From Sepiola atlantica (lineage: Eukaryota > Mollusca > Cephalopoda > Sepiida > Sepiolidae), in NCBI GenBank assembly GCA_963556195.1, contig OY744532.1, positions 107,865,583 through 107,929,582 of the forward strand: 64,000 bases of DNA. The letters are read 5' to 3'. A program made the translations under genes and the position numbers. Position 1 is the stretch's first letter. Every line of letters starts with the position of its first letter. The notes below the pieces were generated by a model. It saw nothing but the letters and a program-made list of their open reading frames with translations, was not told the origin of the DNA and made no database searches. Below, piece by piece: positions 20,556 to 31,678 of this stretch.

Positions 20556-20924
20556 GTGTGTGTGTGTGTCATAAGTTGGTAGAGAAAAACGAATGGCAAA
20601 GAAAACAATTGCCTTTCAAAAAGGGAACGTATGCGTGTTTATCATTGTTAAGAGCAAATGTTTCCCGTATCCAATAAAGTTTTATACTAAAACAAAAATT
20701 CTTCTCAGTGGATGTGTGTTTAGTTTTAATATGTGGAGACAAAGAATGAAAATGTCCAGTTGTTCACAATGGTTTCATATTTATTTTTTATCAAATAACA
20801 CATTTTTTGATAAAGAGTGGAGGACCGCCTGAAATATTATCATTTAAATTATAATGCTTTTATGTTTTCTATATTTTTTATTTGTCAAATGTGAAAAAAT
20901 TCACTATTTTTAGCCAAGGAACAC

Positions 20925-20935
<11 letters not shown>

Positions 20936-20977
<42 letters not shown>
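20936..20977. repeat. (TA)n microsatellite
   Basis: About 21 TA units. The surrounding 20554-21145 is AT-rich with no recognised gene. Confidence 0.9.
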
Positions 20978-20982
<5 letters not shown>

Positions 20983-21145
20983 GGAAGTTTTTTTAACCTT
21001 CAAAACAAAAAAAAACAAAAATATTTTTTTAGTTGAAAGATTTTTGTATAGTAAGTCAACTAATCTACTGCAATCACTATATTAGTTAACTTCCAAGAAT
21101 TTACTCTAATATAAATATATTTTTATATATGTTTTTTATATAAGG

Positions 21146-22078
21146 GATCGTCAGTTGTTTACCATGAAAACTGTTTCGGGATTTTAAAAACAAAACAGTA
21201 TTTCTTTATCATGGCATCCCAGCAGTGTTGATCAGACACCACCTCCCTATTTTATAATTATATATAATGAATAAATATGAAAGTTTTTTCATTTACCACT
21301 CCTATATTACCATCAAAACGGATCAATTTTTAAATGAATACAACATAGTCTTTTGAAATACTGTATATATAGTACAAAGCAAAGACCCAAACACAGCTAT
21401 TTGTATACCTAATTTGCATAACTAATTTTTTAAACAGTTTATATTAAATTAATGTTTGGTGTTATTCATTTGTATTTTTATTGTCCTGTTTTTCTCTATC
21501 TATGCGCTAATTTTGTCGCTATTAACAGTAATTAATTAAAGTGATTTAATAAAAAAAGGATACATTGCTAAAAACCTTTCTTAAAATGTTAATAATATTA
21601 AGATTAAATTAATCTTAATATTGTTTAAATTAAACAATATTAAGATTAATTTAAACAATATTAAGATTATTTTAAACAATATTAAGATTAATTTAAACAA
21701 AATTAAGTTTCATTTAAAAATAAAATTCCCAAAGAGATTGTTACATTTTCCTAAAGTATATGCAAATGAATAAATACGAAAGTTTCATCACACCTATATA
21801 ACCCTCAAAACGGCTCACTGTTATTAAAATCAATAATAAGAGTCTATTGAAATACTGTATATATAGTAGAGAACAAATATCGTAATACATCTATTTGTAT
21901 GCTTAATATGTATACATAGTTTTAAGCCGCTTATGATAATTGTTTGGTGTTATTCATGTATAATTTGATTGTCTTATTTCCCTATATATATGTGTAATAG
22001 TTTGTTTCCACATGAACAGTAAGTTATTAAAGTGATTTAATAAAAAAAGGAGAAGATTACCAAAACTTTTTTAAAACA
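21146..22078. repeat. Dispersed repeat cluster with two diverged ~310-bp direct copies
   Basis: 21265-21592 and 21768-22078 share GAAATACTGTATATATAGTA, GTTTGGTGTTATTCAT and AAAGTGATTTAATAAAAAAAG. The cluster begins with GGATCGTCAGTTGTTTACC (21147), related to 3243-3300. It looks like repeated LTR/UTR-type units of one element family. Coding content not seen. Confidence 0.6.
21597..21715. repeat. ~22-bp tandem repeat
   Basis: AAACAATATTAAGATTAATT-type units repeat four to five times with small changes, sitting between the two 310-bp copies. Confidence 0.8.
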
Positions 22079-22235
22079 TGATGTTCATTAATTTTCAAGG
22101 GAGGTAATTTAAATGAAAACTATCAGATTTTAAAATTACAATAGATTTATATTAGATATGTAATTTAAGTTATATATGTAAAAAGAATCTTTAGAGCTGG
22201 ATTAGTTTTTTGCTTGCGTATATATGAAAACATAA

Positions 22236-22790
22236 GCTATATAAATTAATAAAATAAAATATAAATGAATAAAACAAAATATGAATGAATAAAGCAAAAT
22301 ATGAATGAATAAAACAAAATATAAATGAATAAAACAAAATATAAATGAATAAAATTTAAAAAATGAATAAAATAAAATATAAATAAATAAAATAAAATAA
22401 AATATAAATGAATAAAACAAAATATAAATGAATAAAACAAAATATAAATGAATAAAACAAAATATAAATGAATAAAATAAAATATAAATGAATAAAATAA
22501 AATATAAATGAATAAAATCAAATCTAAATGAATAAAATTTAAAAAATGAATAAAATAAAATATAAATAAATAAAATATAAAATAAAATATAAAATAAAAT
22601 AAAATATAAATGAATAAAATAAAATATAAATGAATAAAAAATATAAATGAATAAAAAATATAAATGAATAAAAAATGTAAATGAATAAAAAATATAAATG
22701 AATAAAACAAAATATAAATGAATAAAACAAAATATAAATGAATAAAACAAAATATAAATGAATAAAATAAAATATAAATGAATAAATCTG
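22236..22790. repeat. 20-bp AT-rich minisatellite
   Basis: The unit AAAACAAAATATAAATGAAT repeats some 28 times, with variants (ACAA/ATAA, deletion forms AAAAAATATAAATGAAT, and two AAAATTTAAAAAATGAAT units). The minus-strand open frames across it (Phe/Ile/Tyr/His-rich) are products of the repeat and not a protein gene. Confidence 0.92.
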
Positions 22791-22799
22791 AAAGACAAA

Positions 22800-24040
22800 T
22801 AATGGTAGAAAAGAGAACTTCCTTAAGAGGTAAAATGAGAAATGGGGATTGTGCAAATAAAAAGGAATGTTTTTATACGTAAGCAAGATAAGTGTGCGAC
22901 GGTGGCTATGTGTAGAGTTCGAAAATTAACAAAAGTTATTTTCGCCTTAGGAACCCACACAACCCATGAAAGAGGGATCAGGTGGTGAGAAAAATAGGGG
23001 AAAGGGAAGAGTGAGGAAGGGGGAAGAGGGAAAGATTAAGGATACAAAGTACCGATGTGATAGGGTTTATATTTGATTATTTAGTGATGGCAACCCACGA
23101 AGGAAAAGGTATTGCAGATCTAAAAGAAAGTTTCATCTTATTGCAATTTGTGCAAGAATTCAGCTTTATTACGAAAATTGTTAAAGAAAGTTAAAGTCAA
23201 GAACAAGAAACAAAAAAAGTGTTAATCATATGTGTAAACTTTGATCCCAAAAGATGTCAACATAAATACTAGGTTCATTCAATAAACAAGGTGAAATTTT
23301 GGGAATAATCCATACAATAAAGTGAACAGAGTCTATTTCTCAAAGTTTCGTGATTGATGATTTTCGTCCTACAAAACCGATATTTGATTCTGACTAGCCA
23401 GGCAATTATCGATCCGTTTTTTTACAGTTGAAAATTGAAATTCCAATCGATTTTATTGATATAATATATCTGACCAGATATTTCCTTTAGTAAGAAAAAC
23501 TTCTAGATTTAAACCATAACTTTCATTGGCTAATCATCTATGCTGATTGGCCAATGAAATCGCTGCCTTTCTCGCAAATAGAAATTGCAAATAGCGTCAC
23601 AATTTTCATTTCATTTCAATACATTTAAAAAACATTTAAATTCAGGCGCTTATCTTATATATAAAGTAGAGACGATTTTTCCCCTGTACCTTCTCGGAGA
23701 ATAGGAAAATAACCACATGCATCACAGACTACTAAACTCACCATTATATTACGTGTTTCAGTAAATTTGTTATTATTATTTTCTACCTCAAACTAAATAT
23801 TACATTTGGCCCACCATCCACGACTCTCCAACAAACCAACCCTATATAGGTGGTAGCAAAAACTTTTCTCCCTAACAATTCTGTACTGTCACTCCACTCA
23901 TCGTCACCAGGAACTAATAAGCACAGTTTAATTTTCACAAAAGACTCCATTGTTATTTATTATTTGCCTGGTATTAATTTAACACGCATGCCAATAATGA
24001 AGCTTAAGTTAATTGGCCTATTTTCACATGTATTTTTAAC
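22800..24040. other. Intronic sequence, no gene recognised
   Basis: Contains a short palindrome with two inverted CCAAT boxes (23521-23559) and T-rich stretches. No exon, RNA gene or mobile-element protein could be supported. Confidence 0.5.
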
Positions 24041-24042
24041 GC

Positions 24043-24115
24043 GGAATCGTGGCGCAGTCGGTAAAAAGGCAGGTTTCATGATCGCCAGTTTCAGCGTTCG
24101 ATCCTATTCTACTCT
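24043..24115 (+). mobile_element. tRNA-derived SINE head
   Basis: GTGGCGCAGTCGGTAAAAAGG resembles a pol III A box. AGCGTTCGATCCT 45 bases on resembles a B box. The spacing fits a tRNA-derived SINE promoter. It lacks a credible cloverleaf, so it is not a functional tRNA gene. Confidence 0.5.
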
Positions 24116-24379
24116 ACCACTTTTTTCTTTTTTAAATTTAAAACATTCGCCAACACGGTAGACGGGGGAGAAAAAACAATAGGCCGCTAGTTATATATAA
24201 ACTTAATTATTTATATAATAATACGCTAAGACAATTTCATATTCGTACCTATGTTATCACTCTTCACCACTTTTTTACAAGATCGGATTGCCCGATCGTC
24301 AGAGATGCAACGCAAAAAAGTATTTTTTTAAATTTCATCTGATGTTGCTGTTGTGTTAAGGATGAAAATAACTAAAATA

Positions 24380-25200
24380 CGCTTTCTTTGCTTTTGGGTC
24401 ATCATCAAAGTCTTGGGGATGCCCGACTTGACGTGTCATCGACACGCTGAGAGACTGGCATTCCTGCGCTTTCTCCGATCTCATTCTCAGCCATTTGAGG
24501 GCCGTCGTAGGCCGAGATGCAAATCGCAGTTCTTCAGAGAGTGCCGAGCTACGCTCAAAAAACGGGATTAGTGAGAGGGGCTGCTGACGATTCATTAGTC
24601 TGCCGAGTGGGGTGGGCAGCGAGGGAGAGGATCCACTCAGAATAGAGTTGGGCGCAAGATAGAAGTCATCTCAACAGCTCTGAGTTCTGACAATTGGCCC
24701 GGAACGCATTGCCCCTCAATGCCATACAACACAGTTCCAAAATAGAGGACTCGCCTGAGTGTCCCCACTGCTACATGCTCGAAGAAGAAATGTGTGAGCA
24801 CGCTTTCTTCGAATACTGCGAACTCCGGTGGTTCTGGAGATATGTAAATGAGGTGACAGCTTGTATCGATCTCGAGAAGCCTCTGTCGCTAAATGTATCT
24901 TATCTAATTGACAATGTCGGGCCGGCATGGGACAGGGAGAGACAAATGATGATTCTCACGATCCTGACCGTAGCGCGAATGGTGATATGGATGTCGTGTC
25001 CGAGAGAAGACGAAGGAGTTGAATCTTTTGCTGATCAGGATCTGATTGTGTTCTTCAAGCACCAGCTGAAAGTCAAGATCAGATGTGATAGAAAAAAGTT
25101 ACATTCCTCGGTTTTTGAAAAAAAAGGTGATACAAGTAGCGAGCTTGTGTGTACGAAAAGGAGTCAAGTATGAGTACGTGTTCCCTGCCTGAGCATGGCG
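24380..25200 (+). pseudogene. LINE ORF C-terminal region with zinc-knuckle
   Basis: The longest frame (24694-25173) includes ECPHCYMLEEEMCEHAFFEY, a CxxC...H...C type zinc motif usual near the end of LINE ORFs. It continues with LRWFWRYVNEVTA, LSLNVSYLIDNVGPAW, MILTILTVARMVIW and DLIVFFKHQLKVKIRCDRK. This matches a recurrent invertebrate LINE C-terminus. Upstream frames are broken, and no RT remains. Truncated, non-functional. Confidence 0.7.
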
Positions 25201-25619
25201 CACGCAGTTCCTGGTTCTGTCAGACCCCAGAATTAGAGATAAGTTTAGCCTATTAGCTAGTTGAGTTTCTCCATCCCCCCAAAACCGGTAATAGAAATCC
25301 TCCAAGATGACCACCCCCACTTTCAATTTTTTGTCCTCAGCCTCCTCCAAATTGTATTTATCTTGGAAGGATACCACCCATTCTCCAACTCCATCGCTAG
25401 TTCTTCTTTTCTCTCCCACTTAGACTCCACTCCTATTTAGAGAACAACCTGCTTGTTTTCGGTTCTGAACAAACCGGAAAACAGTGGACGGTCTATTATT
25501 TAGAAACAGTTGGAAAGGTTTTAGTAGTCGTCTTTTTTAAATTTCTCTCACCCTCCATTATACTCCAATGGATTTCTGTAGATAAAACCATATTTATGAA
25601 AAATTTAAATTTCAAACCA

Positions 25620-25870
25620 ATTTGGGGATATCTTAAGTAGGATGGCCCCCTAGAGTAAATGTGGTATTATGGTGACTGAGATGTTTCTAGTCAAGAGTAG
25701 GATAGACATTTTTTATCATTTTTGACCAAGGATCCCCACTTTTGATGACCTTGTGCCTAATCTGTTCCAAATGTAAATTTTTATATTTTATGCAAATAAA
25801 TAATTACAAAGTGTAGTATCTGTTCTGTCCAAAGATGATGCAATAACATCATGGACGTCTAGAGAATGGA
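25620..25870 (+). repeat. SINE-tail and dispersed repeat fragments
   Basis: TTGATGACCTTGTGCCTAATCTG and AAAGTGTAGTATCTGTTCTGT recur at ~2.26, ~7.93 and ~56.7-56.9 kb. GTAGGATAGACA recurs at ~48.7 and ~63.6 kb (inverted). Confidence 0.45.
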
Positions 25871-26154
25871 AATATGTCACAAGGGTTTGGGAGGTAGACT
25901 CCCCCCCCCCCAACCAAATATATTCTGAACCTACATTAACCAAAGTACTTAGATAAGTATGGTTTTTTTTTCAGTTTGATCAAAGGTGGTACAATAATAG
26001 TGTGGCGTCTGTGTTTGTACCTGACGTCCATAGAATGGAAATATTTTTACGCACGGCAGCAATAGACAACGGACAAAAGATACAACTGCTAGTTTAATAT
26101 TAAATTCACAGAATTGTACATTAAATCCAATCCTCAATTATTCAAATATATTTT

Positions 26155-26598
26155 TTTTTAAACATAGTTCACCCTAAACAAGGCCGACCGGGGCTACTAA
26201 GAAAAAGGGTGAGAGTTTTTTTGGAAGGGGGGGGTCAACCTAAATTGGGAGCTGTGCAGCAAGATGTCTGTTTACATTAGTTTTAAATTTCTGCATGTCA
26301 GTACCGTCAGGAAAGCAGGGAGCAGGGAGGGAGTTCCAGAGTCTAGCAGCACGAGGAAAGAAGCTTTTGGAGTAGAAAGCTCTACGGCATCTGGGGACCT
26401 CTACAGTGAATGGACGGGATTTGGCAGATTGTCGGGTTGGTCTAGTGAATCTACGTCGTTGGGGCACCAGAGCAGCAAGTTCATCAGAGCACAGTTCATT
26501 GAAGTACTTGTAAGACAGGCACAAGGAAGCAACATTGCGGCGGTGGGATAGGGGCTGGAGCTTGGTGGATAGTGAGGGACCTATCAAGTTGATGTTTT
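26155..26598 (-). pseudogene. LINE 3' end, minus strand
   Basis: The minus frame reads IGPSLSTKLQPLSHRRNVAS, CSDELAALVPQRRRFTRPTR, FTVEVPRCRRAFYSKSFFPR, AARLWNSLPAPCFPDGTDMQ and FKTNVNRHLAAQLPI-stop. This is an intact C-terminal 115 residues of the family also at 11.5, 12.4, 29.9 and 55.3 kb. The plus-strand poly(T) and AACATAGTTCACC at 26152-26175 mark its 3' end. 5'-truncated. Confidence 0.85.
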
Positions 26599-27029
26599 GT
26601 TTGCAAAATTTAGACGGGAATTATATACATTCTAATAGTTATTCCCATCATGTCTATTAGAACTCGTAATCAAAGAAATTCTTTTTTAGAATTTCTTTGA
26701 TGAAACTATATTATTTGGAATCGGTTAATCAAAAACATTATTTTAATCTCGCAGAAATATTTTTTTTTGGTTATTCAAAATGGCAGAAAATTAAACTGAT
26801 GACATATTTATATTCAAGTCTGGAGTCGGTCAGCAAATGTTCGGTGGTTACAAAGTGGAAACTACGCTAAATATACAAGCGAATGTGTACGCTGAAGCAT
26901 TTTAGGGTTAGAGTTAGTTTATAGATAGGCTAATCGAAGGGACCATCGATTTTTCCAAGTATTCTTTCACCGGGACAAAGTCAGTTTATATGATTTCGAT
27001 TATTATTCAGCCTAATGTTCTTATCTTGA

Positions 27030-27455
27030 ATGTTATTCCCACAACGTTTCGGCCGATGTAACCTCCGACCTTCTTGAAGTGCATCTTGTTGAACTCAGAA
27101 ATCTGTACAAAATTTTGAACGGAACATTTTATTTAACCAACAGGGGTAGATTGTTCTCGTTCCGTCAGCCATGACCAGGTAGAAATCTTAAGTAATTATT
27201 TATTATATTTTTAGTCTCATCTCCAGTGAGAATTAAACCTTCAACCTCTAAAAGACTAACTTAGAACTGATCATTACTTAGCACTTTATCCGTTGTGCAT
27301 GTGGACAATTCTAGTATGAATTTCAGGAGCCTTAAACCTATTCTCGTTTTCAGTTGTGTAGTTTTACTACTTATTACTTTATACATATTTTTTTCTCAAC
27401 AAGACGCACCTGAATTAAATCGGAGGTTACATCGGCCGAAACGTTGTGAGAATCG
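27030..27455. repeat. Inverted copies of a CGGCCGAAACGTTG repeat
   Basis: 27036-27110 (minus) and 27395-27455 (plus) share CGGAGGTTACATCGGCCGAA + ACGTTGTG. The minus copy also shares TGTTCCGTTC...CAGATTTCTGAGTT with 54205-54275. Such ...GCCGAAACG... ends are common in Penelope-type UTRs. The class is inferred. A tRNA-like B-box segment (27223-27294, minus) lies between them. Confidence 0.5.
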
Positions 27456-27579
27456 CATTGAGGGTCAGAACTGTAGTCCGAATAATACAAAGTATTAATC
27501 TTCATCTAAAAAAATTCAAAAACAGATTCAGTTTCATTGAGAATAGCTGCCATATCCTCTTTACTGTTCAGATCTTCTT

Positions 27580-27905
27580 TTTTTTTAATGGAAATCGCTC
27601 CAGACAAGGCATGAAGCCACTTGATGTAAAGAGCTAACAAGAACAAATATGAGTATCGCAGAGACAGGAGATGCCTATTGACCTTAGTCTTGAAAAGACC
27701 AAGATTATAGGTAGGAGGAAAACAGTCAGCAGGAAGAGAGTTCCACAAGCCTACGGTTCTTGGAAAGAAGCTACTGGAATAGGAAGCTGTATTACAATGA
27801 GGTATCGAAACAGCGAATTGATGGAGACCACTAGACCAGCGAGTCAAACAAGCTGCAACAAAGGAAGCTGAGAATAGATCACATAATTCTGAAGAACACA
27901 TTAAT
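27580..27905 (-). pseudogene. LINE 3' end (CFPPTYNL family), minus strand
   Basis: The minus frame gives MCSSELCDLFSASFV, LHQFAVSIPHCNTASYSSSF, FPRTVGLWNSLPADCFPP and TYNLGLFKTKVNRHLLSLRY. It is ~90% like the end of the LINE at 40711-43900. The 3' tail (inverse of AAGTGGCTTCATGCCTTGTC) is present. Truncated copy. Confidence 0.85.
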
Positions 27906-28438
27906 TTTCACCTTGTTCATCTTCCTCAAAGAATTTGTGTTCGAGTGATGAGGAAGTGAAAGATTTCAATGCTGAAAGAATACAAAAGCTTGCTTTCCGA
28001 TGGGCAAAAGGAGTTTTAAAGAACGGAGATGAAAATGGGCGAGACAGGAGTCGTTTTATTGGAAAAAAAATAATCACCTTATTTATTGTATGCCCCTCAT
28101 TTTCAGGATTCATAAATTCTGACTTTTCTAACTTCACCAAAATATTCATTTCTTTTTTTTTTTAATATAACATTCTTTATTTTGTATATTTTGCTTTTAT
28201 CTTTCAATAAATCAATCACTTGAGTTACAGAAATCGAAAATGTAAACAACACATCGAGACATTTCCACGAATTATATGCACAAAACTTATACAGACATTT
28301 AAGGTTCGATGAAAAGTTTTGACATTCAACAACACTGAAAGTATGTTTTTTGTTGTGATAATGCTTTTCATATTCACGCGTATCTTCCCGGAGTTCTGAA
28401 TATTTGTTTATCATACTCCGTTCTGACACTGTTCTCAT
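27906..28438 (-). other. Overlapping minus-strand ORFs, unassigned
   Basis: 28438-28103 encodes 111 residues (MRTVSERSMINKYSELRE..., then YEKHYHNKKHTFSVVECQNF). A second frame, 28149-27901, continues with SFTSSSLEHKFFEEDEQ. Composition is protein-like at the first ORF's start but I recognise no family. The second ends exactly where the LINE insertion at 27905 begins. It could be part of an unknown transposon or a chance ORF. Confidence 0.25.
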
Positions 28439-28714
28439 TTTTTTTTTGTTACTTTAATATTTTGTATAACTGAAAGCGAATGCAGCTTGAAACAGCTGTA
28501 AACTTGGACACTACTATACAATACAAACTCTTTATTTTGGACTATGATTTAATTACAAGTAAAAAACAAACAAAAATAATAGATATATATTTTTTATAGA
28601 ATTTTTTTTACGTTAACATAAAGGTTTCCCTTTGAATTTTGAGTGAAAAGCAAATATGTATAAGTTAAATGAATGTTGGAGACATTTTTATTTTTTCGGC
28701 TCAACTGAAATTTT

Positions 28715-28854
28715 TATACACTGATGAAGCCTCCTCATGAATACCAGTGATATTTTGTATATCATGAAAATATATGTTCTTAAAATGGGCAAAAACAATT
28801 GTTTGTAAATAAAAGATTTTTGAAGGAAATATGGAAACTAAGGTTTACATGGTG

Positions 28855-28885
<31 letters not shown>
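28715..28885. repeat. CTGATGAAG repeat with (TA)n end
   Basis: CACTGATGAAGCCTCCTCAT, then GTGATATTTTGTATATCATGAAAA, then a (TA)n tract (28857-28883). The arrangement (CTGATGA, short hairpin, GAAA, later TA repeat) parallels the Penelope pLTR ends at 4.2 and 16.1 kb. Relationship uncertain. Confidence 0.35.
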
Positions 28886-28887
<2 letters not shown>

Positions 28888-28964
28888 TGCATGTTCCTTT
28901 CAATAGTAGAACACTTTGACGATGGCTGTCTTTAAATAGAATTAATCTCTCACTGATTTACCGG

Positions 28965-29065
28965 GTTGTTGATGACGGCCGTGTGGGCTAAGACATCGGA
29001 ATTTGAGTTTGAAACATGACTCGTGTTCCGGGGTTCGAGTTTGGTGACCAGTATGAATAACCTTC
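28965..29065 (+). mobile_element. tRNA-derived SINE head
   Basis: GGCCGTGTGGGCTAAGACAT (A-box-like) and CCGGGGTTCGAGTTTGG (B-box-like) lie ~50 bases apart, as in tRNA-derived SINEs. Not a functional tRNA. Confidence 0.5.
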
Positions 29066-29116
29066 TCCACATTGACGATTCCCGAAAGGATAAAACATAT
29101 ATGCATGTAGATAAAA

Positions 29117-29147
<31 letters not shown>

Positions 29148-29159
29148 GGCTCAGTAAAA

Positions 29160-29720
29160 ATCAAACAAGTCAAAATGTCTCAGATTTTGATGAAATTTGA
29201 TGATAGCGAGAAATGAATCCTGAAAATTTTAGCTTCCTAAAAAGAAAAGAAGTTACAACAAATTGAAATCAGTTTTAATTTTCGTGTTCCCAGCAGATAA
29301 TAATAATGACACATGATTTTGCCAAATGTGTCACTCCATAAAATTGGTATTTAAAAAGATATAAAGCTGAAAATGTCTCTGAAGATTTCCATTCAAATAC
29401 GCCGTGGATGGCTTCACCTTACCTTCCTTCGTGGTGCTTTCATCTTCAAAATAGAGAAAATGGTCTGTTTTAGTAAGAAATGCGGAACCTTTCAGCGCCA
29501 AAAATATGAAAATAAAAATTCTGCCACGTTATTTCACTTTGCTGCCTATCATTCGGAATCGAAGAGGATTTTATAAAGAGAGAAACTTTTATTCGAGGTC
29601 TGTCATACGTGTACGGATTTTTGGTTGAGCCTTTGTTATGCTGTCAGCCTAAAAATAATATGCAAAGAAAGAGTACCTGCCCTTATCAGCTATGACAGTT
29701 TCAGATGTAAACAAAAGTGT
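29160..29720. other. No gene recognised
   Basis: A (TA)n tract at 29121-29146 precedes AT-rich unique sequence. The 67-codon plus-strand frame at 29373-29576 shows no known domain. Confidence 0.4.
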
Positions 29721-29827
29721 CTTTTTTTTTTCTTTTTTTTTTTAAAACATAGTTCACCCAAACAAGGCAGGACGCGACTGTAGACGTAAGGGGCTACTGA
29801 GAAAAAAGAAGAGGGGAGAAGGTTTTC

Positions 29828-29858
<31 letters not shown>

Positions 29859-30090
29859 GTCAACCTAAATTGGAATCTGCGCAGCAGGATGTCTGTTTAC
29901 ATTAGTTTTAAATTTCTGCATGTCTGTACTGTCAGGGAAACAGGGGGCAGGGAGGGAGTTTCAGAAGCCAGCAGCACGAGGAAAGAAGCTATTTGAGTAG
30001 AAGGCTCTCCGACATCTGGGGACCTCCACAGTGAATGAATGAGATTTAGTTGATTGTCGAGTTAGTCTAGTGAATTTACGTCTTGCAGAA
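29721..30090 (-). pseudogene. LINE 3' end with long poly(G) insertion, minus strand
   Basis: The plus strand starts with poly(T) and AAAACATAGTTCACCC, then, after a pure G run of about 23 bases at 29837-29859, AGGATGTCTGTTTACATTAG and AGGGAGGGAGTTTCAGAAGC. These are all inverse of the LINE C-terminus seen at 26.3 kb. The element ends at ~30088 inside the 'FTRPTRQS' region. Confidence 0.75.
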
Positions 30091-30379
30091 CACCGGGCAA
30101 TTATTGCACATCCAGCGACTTCTAAGTCATTATGCAATCTTTAAATTCGTTGAATACATGCGTTCAGTTTTTGTAGTTTTTTTCTCGTCTCTATCTCTCT
30201 CTCTCTCTCTTTCTCTCTTTTTGAACACTCGACATTGTCAAGTTTTCGCACGGTCTGAGGAAAATGCTTTCTCTTTTTATATCAACTCTCGTCATCGCAC
30301 AAAAAAGAAACAATATTCTATCTAATGTAAGCGGAACGCTATTGGTTCATTTTCCGATGGACGACACACACCACGACCA

Positions 30380-30915
30380 TCACAATGTTTCCTCATGAAC
30401 CCGCATGATGGTTGCTGCACTCTTGCCTAATCTCTTAATCACACATGATGCAAGATGATGGTGGCCTTTTGGTCTGTGTACCTCAATTTCCACTTCCGAA
30501 TCGTCCGACAAAATTCCAGCGTCCGAATCGTCCAACAAAATTCCAGCGGCTCTATTTTCATGAAGATCATCCATTAACAGCTTCGCTAGATGACTCATCA
30601 CTTTCCTCATAATTTTGTCCATCTTCTCGTCACGTTATTGCACAAGGTCCATTTACTTTTTTCAAGCCTGGTATGTGTAGATGGCATTCGCAGGTGCGGA
30701 CGCCAGGGATACGCCGTCCATCGGCGTAACTATGTACCAGTAAGTTGCTTCGCCAATGGAGCACCTCTTTCTGGCAGCAATCCTCTTAATGCCACAGTGG
30801 CTTCTCTCCATGATGCCGTTGCCTGATTTTACATATGCTCATAGCAACCGCAGTTGACTTGCTACTTGGCCGATATTGTAACCAATCAACTCCTGCATCT
30901 TATGACCTTGCCCTT
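30380..30915 (-). pseudogene. Gypsy-type LTR retrotransposon integrase fragment
   Basis: The minus frame from ~30840 reads SGNGIMERSHCGIKRIAARK, RCSIGEATYWYIVTP and SAPANAIYTYQA-stop. GNGI-x-ER-H matches the region around the catalytic Glu of Gypsy/Ty3 integrases, followed by the usual 'N-x-TP' and 'P-x-x-x-Y' landmarks. A stop (TGA) immediately precedes it. A second frame (30622-30380, MDKIMRKVMSHLAKLL...) follows and may be more of the polyprotein. RT and LTRs are not present here. Dead remnant. Confidence 0.65.
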
Positions 30916-30929
30916 GAAAAGTTTTGTCA

Positions 30930-31555
30930 TGGTTGAAATTTTGACAAAATTTCAACTTCTGAGTTTTCAAAATTTGATGTATGGATCTGATACTTTTTGA
31001 TTTTTGATTACTGTTTACTGTTAGTAATGCAAAATTTCAGCCTGATTAGATAAATTGTTTTTGAGTTATCAACATTTTTTCTGTGGCATAACTTCATTCA
31101 ATATGGAGAAGTAAGGCTCAGATAAAACTTTGATCCATTCCTTCAGCAGTCTCACAACCGACTCAGGTTCGTTTCCTATTTCAGTATCAAATAATCAAAA
31201 ATGGTTGATATGCCATAAAAACGACCAAAAGAAAATCAAGAGAAATATAATGCTTACAATAATAAGTATAAATATTAATGTTTGCAATTACTGAAAAGTA
31301 TTGAATTCTGACAAGCATTTTTATTCTAGTCTGAATTGATAAATGATAAATAAGAAATATATATAATTTATAAGTTTAAACGTTTTTATTAGTAGATTTC
31401 GCACTTAGTGAGTTATTTATATACTTGGTTGATTTGTTTGAAAAATGTAACATTTCTCGCTGTCACTTTTGAAAGGACCAATAGTGCATTCATTGAAATA
31501 GATGAAATTTAAAATTCATGCGCAGAAATGAAATATATGAAGTGGGAATGCACCT
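30930..31555. other. ERGIC3 intron, no feature recognised
   Basis: AT-rich sequence without clear repeat or exon signal apart from a small TTTTGTCA...TGACAAAA inverted repeat at ~30940-30955. Confidence 0.4.
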
Positions 31556-31558
31556 TAC

Positions 31559-31678
31559 CATGTTTTTCAATTTCATCTGTAATCGGATTTTCTTCAAGAT
31601 CCAAACGGCGCTTGAAAAGATTGTGATCTACATCAATTTGCTGTTCACCGGAAGCATCCATCGCATCTGTGCTCACGA
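31559..31678 (-). CDS. ERGIC3: ERGIC3 coding exon (DAMD-GEQQ segment)
   Basis: The minus strand reads gcttgtcaag|TC GTG AGC ... AAA CAT G|gtaagg. With the T left by exon 45148-45306 the first codon is TTC. It then encodes VSTDAMDASGEQQIDVDHNL and FKRRLDLEENPITDEIEKH. Human ERGIC3 has SIDAMDVAGEQQLDVEHNLF and KQRLD here. The 120-nt exon ends in phase 1 with a consensus donor. The next exon, expected to encode ...VEVTVFDPDSLDPDRCESC-like sequence, was not located between here and 15.4 kb. Confidence 0.95.

Noticed and set aside
22202..22886. Long Phe/Ile/Tyr-rich minus-strand open frames (up to 198 codons)
   Set aside because: They are read-through of a 20-bp AT-rich minisatellite; several frames are open at once and composition is that of the repeat.
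24043..24115. Functional tRNA gene
   Set aside because: A- and B-box-like words are present but stems do not pair into a cloverleaf; better read as a SINE head. The same applies to 28965-29065.
25099..25419. 106-codon minus-strand ORF
   Set aside because: It runs antisense across the end of the LINE fragment 24380-25200 and its flank; no domain recognised.
27906..27970. Exon ending CAAG|gtgaaaatt on the minus strand as the missing ERGIC3 exon
   Set aside because: Sequence (SFTSSSLEHKFFEEDEQ) does not resemble the expected CESCYGAE region and its end phase does not fit the next exon.
29419..29460. 21-nt minus-strand microexon (MKAPRRK) with good donor gtaagg
   Set aside because: No partner exon and no match to ERGIC3; splice-like motifs occur by chance in this much intron.
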